From Microbacterium croceum (lineage in GTDB: Bacteria > Actinomycetota > Actinomycetes > Actinomycetales > Microbacteriaceae), in NCBI RefSeq assembly GCF_023091245.1, contig NZ_JAHWXN010000001.1, forward strand, positions 1,054,001 to 1,118,000: a stretch of 64,000 nucleotides of DNA, read 5' to 3'. The notes under the pieces were generated by a model. That model did no database searches and had not been told where the DNA came from. It worked only from the letters and a program-made list of their open reading frames with translations. Within the stretch, counting starts at the first letter, position 1; each line of letters begins with the position of its first letter. Made by a program: the position numbers and the translations under genes. Below are positions 33,278 to 42,157 of the stretch, in pieces.

Positions 33278-34417
33278 TCAGCGCGCCAGGCCGCGGCTGA
33301 TGACGAGGCGCTGGATCTGGTTCGTCCCCTCGAAGATCTGCATGACCTTCGCCTCGCGCATGTACCGCTCGGTGGGGAAGTCCTTCGTGTAGCCCGCGCC
33401 GCCGAGCACCTGCACGGCATCGGTCGTGACCTTCATCGCGTTGTCGGTGCACACGAGCTTGGCGATCGACGCCTCATGGGAGTAGGAGCGGCCGGCATCC
33501 TTGAGGCGCGCGGCGGCGAGGTAGGTGGCCCGCGCCGAGGCCACCGCGGCAGCCATGTCGGCGAGGAGGAAGGCCAGGCCCTGGTGCTCGATGATCGACC
33601 GCCCGAACGTCTCCCGCTCGCGGGCGTACTTCACCGCCACGTCAAGGGCCTCCTGGGCCAGACCGGTGGCCACGGCCGCGATGCCCAGTCTTCCCGCATC
33701 CAGGCCGGACAGCGCGATGGGGAGTCCCTGTCCCTCCGCGCCCAGCCGACGCTCGATCGGGATGCGGACATCCTCGAACAGCATCGTGGCGGTGGTGGAG
33801 CTCATGAGCCCCATCTTCCGCTCCGGGTTGTCGGCGGAGAGGCCGGGGGTGTCGGCGGGCACGAGGAAACAGGAGATACCGCGGCTGCCCTCGCCGGTGC
33901 GCGCCATGACCTTGTAGAAGTCGGCCTTGCCGCCGTGGGTCGTCCACGCCTTGGCGCCGTTGATCACGTACTCCTCGCCGTCGCGCACCGCGCGGGTGCG
34001 CATCGCCGCGGGGTCGGAGCCGGCGTGCGCCTCGGACAGGCAGTACGCGCCGAGCAGGTCGCCCGACAGCATCTGCGGGAGCCAGCGCTCCTTCTGCTCG
34101 GCGCTGCCCGAGGTGAAGAGTCCGAAACAGGAGAGGATGTGGACGCTGACTCCGACACCCACGGACGCGGATGCGGACGCCACCTCCTCGAGCACCTGGA
34201 GATACACCTCGTAGCTCTGCCCACCGCCGTCGAACTCCTCCGGGTACGGCAGGCTCAGCAGACCCGCCCGGCCCAGAGTGCGGAACATATCGCGGGGGAA
34301 GGAAGCCGTCGCGTCGAGCTCCGAGACGATGGGGCGCAGTTCTTTGCCCACGATCTCACGCGTCAGCTCGATGAGCTCGGCGGATTCCTCCGTGGGCATG
34401 ATGCGGGGGACAGGCAT
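33278..34417 (-). CDS. Acyl-CoA dehydrogenase, probably short/branched-chain
   Basis: 379 residues from ATG 34417. Landmarks are LSEAHAGSDPAAMRTRAV, VINGAKAWTTHGGKADFY, and the C-terminal DAVQVLGGAGYTKDFPTERY and IFEGTNQIQRLVISRGLAR, all characteristic of acyl-CoA dehydrogenases. The catalytic base region EGTNQ is intact. It sits 17 bp after the E2 gene in the bkd operon, so it most likely oxidises isobutyryl-CoA, 2-methylbutyryl-CoA or isovaleryl-CoA. It is only distantly similar to the acyl-CoA dehydrogenase at 6659, which differs in motif details such as GGTNEIMRE. Confidence 0.92.
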   Translation of the reverse strand: MPVPRIMPTEESAELIELTREIVGKELRPIVSELDATASFPRDMFRTLGRAGLLSLPYPEEFDGGGQSYEVYLQVLEEVASASASVGVGVSVHILSCFGLFTSGSAEQKERWLPQMLSGDLLGAYCLSEAHAGSDPAAMRTRAVRDGEEYVINGAKAWTTHGGKADFYKVMARTGEGSRGISCFLVPADTPGLSADNPERKMGLMSSTTATMLFEDVRIPIERRLGAEGQGLPIALSGLDAGRLGIAAVATGLAQEALDVAVKYARERETFGRSIIEHQGLAFLLADMAAAVASARATYLAAARLKDAGRSYSHEASIAKLVCTDNAMKVTTDAVQVLGGAGYTKDFPTERYMREAKVMQIFEGTNQIQRLVISRGLAR

Positions 34418-34434
34418 GTGGCTCCTCGAGGGGG

Positions 34435-35775
34435 TCAGAGAACGGCGAGCTCGGGCTCGCTCAGGAAGGCAGCGGTGTCGGACAGGAGTTCGGAGGCCTG
34501 CTGGCCGTCGAGCACTCGATGGTCGAACGACAGCGACAGGGTCGTCACCCACCGCGGCGCGATGGTCTCGGCATCGCCGGTGCCGACGACCCAGGGGCGG
34601 CGCGTGATGCTGCCGACGCCGAGGATCACGGTCTCGCCCGGATTGAGGATCGGTGTTCCGGCGTCGACCCCGAACACCCCGAAGTTGCTGATCGTCGCGG
34701 TGCCGTGGGCCATGGCCTCCGGTGCTGTCTTCCCGGCGCGCGCCGTGGCGGCGAGGGCGGCGATGGCCACGCTCAGCTCCCGCAGCCCGAGACGCTGGGC
34801 GCTGCGGATGTTGGGCACCACGAGCCCACGCGGTGTCGCAGCGGCGACGCCCAGGTTCACCTCGGAGAGCTGCACGATCTCCTGTGCCGCGTCGTCCCAC
34901 CGCGAGTTCGCCGCCGGGGTGCGTTCGATCGCACGCAGGAACGCCCGGGCGATCAGGCTCAGAGGGCTGAGCTTGACGTCGGCGAACTCCGTGCGGGCGG
35001 CGAGGCGCGCACGGAGTTCCATGGTGGCGGTGATGTCGAAGGTCAGGAACTCCGAGACGTGAGGAGCGGTGAACGCCGAGCTGACCATCGCTGCGGCCGT
35101 GTGCTTGCGCACACCTCGGATCGGCACGCGGATGTCGGAGGATGACGGGGCCGTCGATGCGGACGGGCGGTGCGTGTCGGCGGCGGAGAGGACGTCGTCC
35201 TGGGTGATCGTCGCCGCCGGTCCGGTCGCTGTGACGGTGGCGAGGTCGACCCCGAGGTCCTTCGCCAGCTTCCGCACCGGAGGGGTGCAGCGGATCGGTG
35301 CCGCCACCTCTGCGGGGGCGGGCGTCGCGGGCTCGATCGGGGTCGACGCGGCGGCAACCTGCTCGGCGGTGCCGCGCCGTCGCCGCGGGCGCGGTGCTCC
35401 GGGGCCGTAGCCGACGAGGAGCTTCGGCTCTTCCTCAGGGCTCTCGTCCGTCTCGGGGCTTGTGTCGATGGCCTCGCCGGCATCGGCATCGGCATCGGCA
35501 TCGGCATCCGCATCCGGTACCCGGTCGAGTGCGCCGGACGCGATGCTGATGATGGCGGCGCCGACGTCGACGGTGTCGCCCTCGGCGACGTGCAGCGCCA
35601 CGACCTCGCCGGCGAACGGTGAGGGCAGCTCCACGAGGGACTTCGCCGTCTCGATCTCGACGATGATCTGATTGGTCGTGACGGTGTCTCCCGGCTGCAC
35701 GGCCCAGGAGACGATCTCCGCCTCGGTGAGCCCCTCCCCGACGTCGGGGAGGGCGAACTGCTGGATCTCTGCCAT
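34435..35775 (-). CDS. Branched-chain 2-oxoacid dehydrogenase E2 (dihydrolipoamide acyltransferase)
   Basis: 446 residues. An N-terminal lipoyl domain holds the lipoate lysine in EIETAKSLVELPSP, followed by an acidic DADADADADADAG linker encoded by six GGCATC-type repeats. A peripheral-subunit-binding domain (CTPPVRKLAKDLGVDLATV) and the catalytic acyltransferase domain ending in LSFDHRVLDGQQAS with the HxxxDG active site follow. It transfers the acyl group from E1 to CoA. Fourteen bases separate it from the E1 beta gene. The E3 dihydrolipoamide dehydrogenase is not in the window and is presumably shared with other complexes. Confidence 0.93.
   Translation of the reverse strand: MAEIQQFALPDVGEGLTEAEIVSWAVQPGDTVTTNQIIVEIETAKSLVELPSPFAGEVVALHVAEGDTVDVGAAIISIASGALDRVPDADADADADADAGEAIDTSPETDESPEEEPKLLVGYGPGAPRPRRRRGTAEQVAAASTPIEPATPAPAEVAAPIRCTPPVRKLAKDLGVDLATVTATGPAATITQDDVLSAADTHRPSASTAPSSSDIRVPIRGVRKHTAAAMVSSAFTAPHVSEFLTFDITATMELRARLAARTEFADVKLSPLSLIARAFLRAIERTPAANSRWDDAAQEIVQLSEVNLGVAAATPRGLVVPNIRSAQRLGLRELSVAIAALAATARAGKTAPEAMAHGTATISNFGVFGVDAGTPILNPGETVILGVGSITRRPWVVGTGDAETIAPRWVTTLSLSFDHRVLDGQQASELLSDTAAFLSEPELAVL
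35479..35514. repeat. Hexanucleotide repeat encoding the E2 linker
   Basis: Five exact GGCATC units followed by one CGCATC (read on the + strand) encode the Asp-Ala repeats of the E2 linker on the minus strand. Unit gain or loss would change linker length by two residues without frameshift. Confidence 0.85.
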
Positions 35776-35789
35776 GTCTTCCTCGATGT

Positions 35790-36761
35790 TCAGTAGGTGA
35801 AGCTGCGATCGATGGCGTCGAGCATGCGGTCGACACCGGGGAGCCAGTCGCGTTCGAGTCGGCTGGCCGGGTAGGGAGTGTCGTATCCGGTCACCCGGAT
35901 GCCGGGGGCGGCCATCGAGTAGAAGAGCGCATCCTGCACGCGGGCGATGATCTCGGCGCCGAGGCCGGCGGTCTGCGAGGCCTCGTGAGCGACGACGAGC
36001 CGACCCGTGCGTTCGACGGAGGCGAGGATCGTGGCATCGTCGATCGGAGACAGGCTGCGCAGATCGATCACCTCCACCGAGCGGCCGTCGAGTGCTGCCT
36101 CCTCTGCGACCTTCACGGCGGTCGGCACGAGCGCGCCGTACGTGACGAGCGTCAGATCGTGTCCTGCACGGACCACTCTGGCTGTGCCGAGCGGCAGGGG
36201 CGTCGCGTCACGATCGACGTCGCCCTTGAGCCAGTAGTTGTGTTTGGGCTCGAGGAACACCACCGGGTCCTCGCTCTGCACAGCGAGCCGGATGAGGTCG
36301 AACGCCTCCTGCGCGGACGAGGGGCACACCACCCGCAGCCCCGCCGTGTGCGCGAAGTAGGCCTCCGGCGATTCCGAGTGGTGCTCGATCGCGCCGATAC
36401 CGCCGCCGAAAGGGATGCGGATGACGACGGGGAGCGACACCATGCCCTCCGAACGATGACGGTACTTGGCGAGCTGGGTGATGATCTGGTTCATCGCGGG
36501 GAACACGAATCCGTCGAACTGGATCTCGCACACCGGGCGATATCCGGCCATCGCGAGGCCGATCGCGCTGCCGACGATGCCGGCCTCCCCCAAGGGCGAA
36601 TCGACGACCCGCAGCTCTCCGAACTCCTGCTGCAGGCCGTCGGTGACCCGGAAGACGCCGCCGAGGCGTCCGACGTCCTCGCCGATGAGCATCACCCGGT
36701 CGTGCTCGGTGAGCAGCGAGCGGAGTCCGTCGTTCAGGGCGCGGGCGATCGCGGTGCTCAC
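35790..36761 (-). CDS. Branched-chain 2-oxoacid dehydrogenase E1 beta subunit
   Basis: 323 residues from a GTG at 36761 that overlaps the E1 alpha stop (GTGA). The transketolase-type beta subunit motifs are visible: VMLIGEDVGRLGGVFRVTDG, VVDSPLGEAGIVGSAIGLAM, and IPFGGGIGAIEHHSESPEAY. The C-terminal transketolase domain contains VIDLRSLSPIDDATI. It forms the alpha2-beta2 E1 that decarboxylates branched 2-oxoacids. Position between E1 alpha and E2 matches standard bkd operons; a pyruvate dehydrogenase-type role is less likely with the acyl-CoA dehydrogenase downstream. Confidence 0.93.
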   Translation of the reverse strand: MSTAIARALNDGLRSLLTEHDRVMLIGEDVGRLGGVFRVTDGLQQEFGELRVVDSPLGEAGIVGSAIGLAMAGYRPVCEIQFDGFVFPAMNQIITQLAKYRHRSEGMVSLPVVIRIPFGGGIGAIEHHSESPEAYFAHTAGLRVVCPSSAQEAFDLIRLAVQSEDPVVFLEPKHNYWLKGDVDRDATPLPLGTARVVRAGHDLTLVTYGALVPTAVKVAEEAALDGRSVEVIDLRSLSPIDDATILASVERTGRLVVAHEASQTAGLGAEIIARVQDALFYSMAAPGIRVTGYDTPYPASRLERDWLPGVDRMLDAIDRSFTY

Positions 36762-37870
36762 GAGGCCACCTCCTCGCCGGCGGCGACGAAGGCGAGGTGC
36801 GCGTCCAACTGCTGAGCCAGCTCCGCCGGCATCTCGGCGAGCGTGTGCAGGAAAGGCGACGCCGGGTCGGGGTCGGGGAGCGTGCGGCAGCCGATCCGCA
36901 CGCGCTCTGCGAGCAGCTCCTCCTCCGCGGCCACGCCGGCGAAGAAATCGGCGGCGACGCCGCTGTGCTCCAGGTGTGTGCGCAGCCGGGCGATGGGATC
37001 CAGCGCACTCCACTGGTCGGTCAGGGCCGCATCGCGGTAGCGGCCGTCGTCGTCGGACGTGGTGTGCGGGTTGCGTCGGTACGTCATCGCCTCGATCAGC
37101 GTGGGGCCTTCTCCGGCCCTGGCTCGATCGAGCGCATCGACGGTCGCGGCGTGGCTGGCGACCACGTCGTTGCCGTCGACGCGCACCCCGCGGAAGCCGA
37201 ATCCCTGGGCGCGCTGAGCGACCGAGACCCTGCTCTGCACGGAGTAGGGGGCGGAGATCGCCCACTGGTTGTTCTGGCAGAAGAAGACGATCGGCAGATT
37301 CTGCGCCGCCGCCCACACGAAGGCCTCGTTGGTCTCACCCTCGCTGAGTGCTCCGTCGCCGAGGAACACGAGCACGGCGCGATCGCGATCCGGGTCGCCG
37401 GTGCCGACGTCGCCGTCTCGCACGATGCCCATCGCGTAGCCGACGGCGTGCAGCGTCTGCGCGCCGATGACCAGTGTGTAGAGCGAGAAGTTGTTCTCGC
37501 GAGGATCCCAGCCGCCCAGGGTGGTGCCCCGGAACAGGCCGAGCAACTGCACGGGATCGACTCCGCGGCACCAGGCGACCGCGTGCTCGCGATACGTGGG
37601 GAAGGCGATGTCGCGGGGGCGGAGCGCGCGCCCGGCGCCCACCTGTGCGCCCTCCTGGCCGAGCATCGACGGCCACAGACCGAGCTCGCCCTGACGCTGG
37701 AGGGCGATCGCCTCGGTGTCGACACGGCGGCTGAGCACCATGTCGCGGTACATCACGAAGAGATCGCCGCCCGTTGCGGTCTCCCGGTGGAGCACCCCGT
37801 CGGGGCCGAGGCACGTGAAGAGATCGTCGTTCGGGGCGACCTCGGTCGCCTCTGGGTGCAGCATCGTCAC
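36758..37870 (-). CDS. Branched-chain 2-oxoacid dehydrogenase E1 alpha subunit
   Basis: 370 residues, the first gene of the operon. The thiamine diphosphate motif is GDGALSEGETNEAFVWAAAQ ending near NNQW, and the conserved ends are FPTYREHAVAW and MTYRRNPHTTSDD, the latter carrying the phosphorylation-loop equivalent. It catalyses the TPP-dependent decarboxylation of 2-oxoisovalerate and related acids from valine, leucine and isoleucine. The gene is divergent from an Lrp/AsnC-type regulator across a 154-bp AT-rich region. Confidence 0.93.
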   Translation of the reverse strand: MTMLHPEATEVAPNDDLFTCLGPDGVLHRETATGGDLFVMYRDMVLSRRVDTEAIALQRQGELGLWPSMLGQEGAQVGAGRALRPRDIAFPTYREHAVAWCRGVDPVQLLGLFRGTTLGGWDPRENNFSLYTLVIGAQTLHAVGYAMGIVRDGDVGTGDPDRDRAVLVFLGDGALSEGETNEAFVWAAAQNLPIVFFCQNNQWAISAPYSVQSRVSVAQRAQGFGFRGVRVDGNDVVASHAATVDALDRARAGEGPTLIEAMTYRRNPHTTSDDDGRYRDAALTDQWSALDPIARLRTHLEHSGVAADFFAGVAAEEELLAERVRIGCRTLPDPDPASPFLHTLAEMPAELAQQLDAHLAFVAAGEEVAS

Positions 37871-38024
37871 GTCGCCATCTCCTTCGAAGCGGTCAACACG
37901 ACTCGTCAGGTGATCATGTTGTGAAGCTACACTGACGTGAGCGGGTCCATAAGCGCAATTGATCTTTTTAGAACTAAGCGGTCTGTATAGTTACGGCCCG
38001 TCGACCACAACGGAGGTGGCGGCA
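37871..38024. promoter_or_regulatory. Divergent control region between the bkd operon and its Lrp-like regulator
   Basis: A 154-bp region that is much more AT-rich than its surroundings (for example AATTGATCTTTTTAG around 37957-37971), containing a possible minus-10 box TATAGT at 37986-37991 for the regulator gene. Lrp-type regulators commonly bind such degenerate AT-rich stretches. I could not define a convincing minus-35 box or a single operator. Confidence 0.4.
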
Positions 38025-38528
38025 ATGATCAGTATCGATCGTCTCGACTCGGAGATCATCGGAAGGATGACCAGCCACGCCCGACCGGGAATCGCGGAGC
38101 TGGCCGGCGCCCTCGGGGTCGCGCGGAACACCGTGCAGTCGCGCCTGCGCCGTCTGGAGGAAGCGGGAGTGCTCGCCGGGCTCCACCCGATCGTCGACCT
38201 GGAAGCGGTCGGTGTGGCGGTGCAGGCCTTCGTCGCCCTCGAACTCGATCAGCGACGGCTCGCTCGGGTCGTCGAACAGCTCACCGAGATCGCCCAGGTG
38301 CTCGAGATCAACACGCAGGCAGGACGTGATGACCTGCTCGTGCGCGTCGGCGCGGTGACGCACCGTGATCTTCAGGCTGCTGTCACTCGGATGGTCGAGA
38401 TCGAGGGGGTGCGCAGCACCGTCACGACCATGATCGTGTCGACTCCGTTGCCGTTGCGGACTCAGCCGCTGCTGGAGCACCTCACCGCGGAGTCGGGGTT
38501 CGGTCGTTCCACCCCCGCGCCGGAGTAG
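38025..38528 (+). CDS. Lrp/AsnC-family transcriptional regulator
   Basis: 167 residues from ATG 38025 with GGAGG upstream. An N-terminal helix-turn-helix (GIAELAGALGVARNTVQSRLR) is followed by an AsnC/Lrp ligand-binding (RAM) domain, VAVQAFVALELDQRRLARVV through VLEINTQAGRDDLLVRVG. These regulators sense amino acids. Divergence from the branched-chain oxoacid dehydrogenase operon makes it the likely BkdR-type activator responding to a branched-chain amino acid or its oxoacid. It ends just before a large palindromic repeat that may act as its terminator. Confidence 0.9.
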   Translation: MISIDRLDSEIIGRMTSHARPGIAELAGALGVARNTVQSRLRRLEEAGVLAGLHPIVDLEAVGVAVQAFVALELDQRRLARVVEQLTEIAQVLEINTQAGRDDLLVRVGAVTHRDLQAAVTRMVEIEGVRSTVTTMIVSTPLPLRTQPLLEHLTAESGFGRSTPAPE

Positions 38529-38552
38529 CTTCCCAGGGGTCGGGCCGCGTCG

Positions 38553-38648
38553 GGCGTGCACGACTTCGGAGATGAGCGGCGACTCGCCGTGGTGCCCGGG
38601 GTGATGGCGGTGTGTCGCCGCCGGGATCCGAAGCCGTGTGCAGCGACC
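38553..38648. repeat. Large imperfect palindrome of the GTGCACG-CTTCGGA repeat family
   Basis: The left arm (38553-38589, GGCGTGCACGACTTCGGAG...) is mirrored by the right arm ending near 38648, whose reverse complement reads TGCACACGGCTTCGGAT. The same left-arm sequence appears at 7849-7885 with about six differences over 38 bases. It lies between the convergent Lrp-like gene and the siderophore-interacting protein gene and could act as a bidirectional terminator. Confidence 0.65.
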
Positions 38649-38673
38649 GACGCCCCGCACAGGCTCGCCCCGC

Positions 38674-39549
38674 TCATGCCAGGGGCTCCGCAGCGGCCTC
38701 GCGGGCGGCCTTCGACGCGGGCGAGGCCGCACCGATCTTCCAGTACCCGCAGAAGCTGACCGCGTTCTTGTCGACACCGCGTTCGCCGACCAGGTGCTTG
38801 CGCACGCCGGACGCGAGCGACTGCTCGCCGGCGGCGTAGGCGTGGAACGGCCCCTCGGGCAGTGCCGTCATGCGGAGTGCGGCCAGGGCGAGCGCGCCCG
38901 GCCGCGCCTCATGTGGACGTGTGATCCAGACGACCTCGATGCCGGACGGATGCGGGAACACCAACGCATCCTCCTCCGCAGGCACCTCGATGATCGCGGT
39001 CCCCGTCGCATCCGCGGGGAGAGACGCGCAGATCGATGAGATCGCCGGCAGCGCCGTCTCGTCGCCCACGAGCACCACGCGCTGCGTGCCGCGTTCCGGG
39101 TTGAACGTCAGGCCCTCGTCGATGATCAGCACGTGCTCGCCTGGCGAGCAGGTCTCGGCCCAGCGCGACGCCGGACCCGCTGTGCCGTCCGCGGCGGACC
39201 CGTGCAGCACGAAGTCCACGTCGAGCTCCGCCCCGGTCTCGGCGGTCGCGGGCCGGTACGCCCGCACGCTGTAGTTGCGCATGACCGGCCGCTCGCCATC
39301 GGGGATACGCAGGAACTTGAGGTAGCCGAACACCTTGTTCGCCTTCGCGGGTACCCGCTCGAGCCCGGCGTCGCCGCCGATCGGCAGGAACAGGCGGAAC
39401 CACTGGTCGAAGCCCATCGGGTGGAACTTCTCGATCTCGCCTGCGCCGAGAGTCACGCGGATCCAGTGCGCCGACAGGCGCTCGGAGCGCAGCACCGTGA
39501 GGTGGATGAGCTCTGCGGATGCGGGTTTGACCATCTTGCTGAACGCCAC
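38674..39549 (-). CDS. Siderophore-interacting protein (FAD/NAD(P)H ferric-siderophore reductase)
   Basis: 291 residues. I chose the GTG at 39549 with GAGAGGCG seven bases upstream. The FAD-binding beta barrel (RNYSVRAY replacing the RxYT motif) and the C-terminal SIP NAD(P)H-binding domain (VLVGDETALPAISSI, then GPFHAYAAGEQSLASGVRKH) are clear. These ViuB/YqjH-type proteins release iron from imported chelates by reduction in the cytoplasm. The gene is last in an operon with an ECF-type transporter whose promoter contains an iron box, so iron-repressed expression is expected. FhuF-type iron proteins are excluded by the absence of a C-terminal 2Fe-2S cysteine cluster. Confidence 0.88.
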   Translation of the reverse strand: MAFSKMVKPASAELIHLTVLRSERLSAHWIRVTLGAGEIEKFHPMGFDQWFRLFLPIGGDAGLERVPAKANKVFGYLKFLRIPDGERPVMRNYSVRAYRPATAETGAELDVDFVLHGSAADGTAGPASRWAETCSPGEHVLIIDEGLTFNPERGTQRVVLVGDETALPAISSICASLPADATGTAIIEVPAEEDALVFPHPSGIEVVWITRPHEARPGALALAALRMTALPEGPFHAYAAGEQSLASGVRKHLVGERGVDKNAVSFCGYWKIGAASPASKAAREAAAEPLA

Positions 39550-39560
39550 GGAATCGCCTC

Positions 39561-40379
39561 TCAGGAGAGCTGCCAGGGGAAGAACACGGTGAAGATCCCC
39601 GCGGATGCCGCGAGGCACAGCACGATGAACACGGTGTCGCGCACTCGGAACGGCACCAGGTGCCGCTCGGTGCGGGTCGCGTACGCGCCGAAGGCACGGG
39701 AGTCCATCGCCAGGGCCACGCGCTCGGCGTGCCGGATGGCTCCGGCGAGCAGCGGCACGATGTAGCCCCAGCCGCGCGCGATGCGGGCGAGAGGTCCGCG
39801 TCCGCCGTGGTGCCCGCGCACGCGGTGGGCCGCACGGATGACCGACAGTTCATGCCCGAATCGCGGCACGAAACGGAACGCCGCGAGCGCGGTGTAGCCG
39901 ATCCGATACGGCACGCGCAGCTGCTGGATGCCGGCGCGCACCAGATCCGGTCCGCTCGTGGTGAGTCCGCCGATGAGCGCGAGAGCCACGATCGCGCCCA
40001 GGCGCAGTGCGGTCGCGAACCCGATCTCGAGCGCGCCGCTGAAGAGCGTCCAGTCGCCGATGCTCAGCACGGGAGTTGTGCCGCCGACCGGCCCGGCATC
40101 CACCCACAGCGAGAAGCCGACGCCGATCACCGCGACGCCGAGCGGTAGCGCCACCAGCAGCAGGAGAAGCAGGCGGACGGTGAGGCGAGTGCCCACGAGG
40201 ATCAGGAGGTACGCGAGCGCGAGGAACGCCAGGGGGGTCGCCAGATCGCGCACGAAGACCAGCAGCAGCATCGCCGGGGCCACGCCCGCGACCTTCGAGA
40301 GCGGGTTCAGGGCGTAGAGGAACTGGCGTCGGGACGTCGCGACCATCGCGGCGTAGGGGTCGAAGGCGACGGCGCTCAC
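39561..40379 (-). CDS. ECF transporter T component (EcfT/CbiQ family)
   Basis: 272 residues, GTG start overlapping the ATPase stop (GTGA). Five or so membrane segments and the cytoplasmic coupling motif AMDSRAFGAY identify the EcfT family; this arginine-containing motif contacts the ATPases. It forms the membrane scaffold on which a substrate-binding S component toggles. It is located between the double ATPase and the siderophore-interacting protein, and the spacing of 11 bp to the latter suggests one transcript. Confidence 0.87.
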   Translation of the reverse strand: MSAVAFDPYAAMVATSRRQFLYALNPLSKVAGVAPAMLLLVFVRDLATPLAFLALAYLLILVGTRLTVRLLLLLLVALPLGVAVIGVGFSLWVDAGPVGGTTPVLSIGDWTLFSGALEIGFATALRLGAIVALALIGGLTTSGPDLVRAGIQQLRVPYRIGYTALAAFRFVPRFGHELSVIRAAHRVRGHHGGRGPLARIARGWGYIVPLLAGAIRHAERVALAMDSRAFGAYATRTERHLVPFRVRDTVFIVLCLAASAGIFTVFFPWQLS

Positions 40380-42064
40380 GAGTCGTCCTCTGGCCGGTGG
40401 GATGTCAGCACGCGCTGCAGTGCCGGCAGTCGAAGTCCGGCGGCCGTGAACGTCGCCTCGTCGGCGAAGAGGTCGGCGGTGCGGCCCGCCGCGTGCACGC
40501 GGCCGCCTCTCAGGATGACGGTGTGCGTGGCGTGCTCGGCGACCAGCTGCAGGTCGTGCGTCACGATCACGATCGTCGTGCCTTCGGCGCGCAGGTCCTG
40601 GAGCAGCGCGAGCAGCTCGGAGGCGCGAGCACGATCCTGTCCGAACGTGGGCTCGTCGAGCGCGAGCACCTGCGGCCGGGTGATGAGCGCGGTGCCGACC
40701 GAGAGGCGCCTCTTCTCGCCGCCGGAGAGCAGGAACGGGTGCACGTCGGCCTTGTGCTCGAGTCCGAAGCGGGCGAGCATCTGCGGCACGCGCTGCATGA
40801 TCTCGGCATCCGCCGCACGACGCAGCCGGAGGCCGTGCGCGAGCTCGTCGAACACGGTGTGCGCGATGAACTGGTGCTCGGGGTTCTGGAACACGAACCC
40901 GATGCGGGCCGCGAGATCTCGTGGAGAGGCGCTCGCCGGGTCGAGCCCGGCCACATCGACCTGCCGCTTCGGCGGCGGGACCACCCCGGCGAGCGCCTGG
41001 ATGAGCGTGGTCTTGCCTGCGCCGTTCGCGCCGACGATCGCGGTGAGCGTTCCCGGTGCGATGTCGAGATCGATGCCGTGCAGGATCTCGGTGCGATGGC
41101 GCGTGACGGTCAGCCCGCGCGCGCGGATGACCGGGACGGCATCCGCTGCGGCGCCTTCGGGCACGGCGGCGGGAACCATGGCGGGGAGCGCGGTGGCGGC
41201 CGTGACCCCCTGCGCGTCGAGGGCCGTCGCGAGCTCGACCGGAGTGAGAGGAAGCGGATCGAGGTGGATGCCGTCACCCCGCAGCCGCAGGGCGGCGAGG
41301 GTTGCGGCCGGCAGCCAGACGCCCATCGCGAGCAGCTCATCGGCGTGGGTGCGGATGATCTCGTCCGCCGGGCCGTCGAACGCTACCGCGCCTTCCCGGT
41401 CGAGCACGATCGCCCGAGTGACGAAGCCCATGGCGGCGTCGAGGTTGTGCTCGACCAGCAGGATCGCGCGATCACCGGCGGCGACGACCTCCGTCAGCGC
41501 GGCGTAGACGTCGTCGATGCCCTGGGGGTCGAGGTTGGCCGTGGGCTCGTCGAGCACGATCAGCGGCGAGCCCATCGCCAGTGCGCACGCGATCGCGAGG
41601 CGTTGGCGTCCGCCGCCGGAGAGCCGGTCGGGGTTGTCGTCCCGTCGCTCCCAGAGCCCGACGCGGCGCAGGGAGTGCTCGGCGCGGGCGTGCACCTCGT
41701 CGACGGGCAGCCGCAGGTTCTCGGGGCCGAAAGCGACCTCGTCGTACACCGTGCCCGTCACGATCTGCGCGTCGGGGTCCTGGAACACCATCGCGACGTG
41801 CGTGCTGAGGGTCGCGGTGTGCGAGGTCGCGGTGTCGAGCCCTCCCGCCTCGACCGTGCCCGTCATGGTCGCCGGGACCGCGTGGGGGATCAGCCCGTTC
41901 AGCGCGAGCGTCAGCGTGGACTTGCCGGAACCGGAGGGGCCGAGCAGCAGCACGACCTCGCCCTGCGCGATGTCGAAGGTGACATCGTGCGGTGAGGGGT
42001 GCGCGGCATCGGCGTGGGTGAGTGTGACATCACGCACGCGGAGAAGAGGCGCGGATGAGCGCAC
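40376..42064 (-). CDS. ECF transporter double ATPase (EcfA-EcfA' fusion)
   Basis: 562 residues with two complete ABC domains. Domain one has Walker A LLGPSGSGKSTLT, signature LSGGGRQR and IVLDEPTANLD. Domain two has IVGANGAGKTTLIQ, signature LLSGGEKRRLS and LALDEPTFGQD. This tandem layout is standard for YkoD-type ECF modules that serve one dedicated S component. The start is a GTG at 42064, which has only a weak ribosome site. A good DtxR/IdeR iron box is centred about 47 bp upstream, so the gene probably starts an iron-controlled transcript. Confidence 0.92.
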   Translation of the reverse strand: MRSSAPLLRVRDVTLTHADAAHPSPHDVTFDIAQGEVVLLLGPSGSGKSTLTLALNGLIPHAVPATMTGTVEAGGLDTATSHTATLSTHVAMVFQDPDAQIVTGTVYDEVAFGPENLRLPVDEVHARAEHSLRRVGLWERRDDNPDRLSGGGRQRLAIACALAMGSPLIVLDEPTANLDPQGIDDVYAALTEVVAAGDRAILLVEHNLDAAMGFVTRAIVLDREGAVAFDGPADEIIRTHADELLAMGVWLPAATLAALRLRGDGIHLDPLPLTPVELATALDAQGVTAATALPAMVPAAVPEGAAADAVPVIRARGLTVTRHRTEILHGIDLDIAPGTLTAIVGANGAGKTTLIQALAGVVPPPKRQVDVAGLDPASASPRDLAARIGFVFQNPEHQFIAHTVFDELAHGLRLRRAADAEIMQRVPQMLARFGLEHKADVHPFLLSGGEKRRLSVGTALITRPQVLALDEPTFGQDRARASELLALLQDLRAEGTTIVIVTHDLQLVAEHATHTVILRGGRVHAAGRTADLFADEATFTAAGLRLPALQRVLTSHRPEDDS

Positions 42065-42101
42065 GGCGGAACCCCGGGTCGGTGGAACGTACCCTTCTAA
42101 C

Positions 42102-42120
42102 TTAGCTGAGCCTTACCTGG
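42102..42120 (-). promoter_or_regulatory. Candidate IdeR/DtxR iron box
   Basis: On the minus strand the 19 bases read CCAGGTAAGGCTCAGCTAA, matching 14 of 19 positions of the classical DtxR/IdeR box TTAGGTTAGGCTAACCTAA and its dyad core. It lies 38-56 bp upstream of the ECF ATPase start, the expected place for an iron-dependent repressor site. It supports the idea that the downstream ATPase, EcfT and siderophore-interacting protein are iron-regulated. Confidence 0.65.
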
Positions 42121-42157
42121 GTCGTCACGTGAACGTCCCACGGGATCGGCCGGGCCG

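Noticed and set aside
35790..37316. 508-residue extended E1 beta frame
   Set aside because: The extra N-terminal part is the antiparallel-frame continuation through the E1 alpha gene; the GTG at 36761 overlapping the E1 alpha stop gives a protein of normal length.
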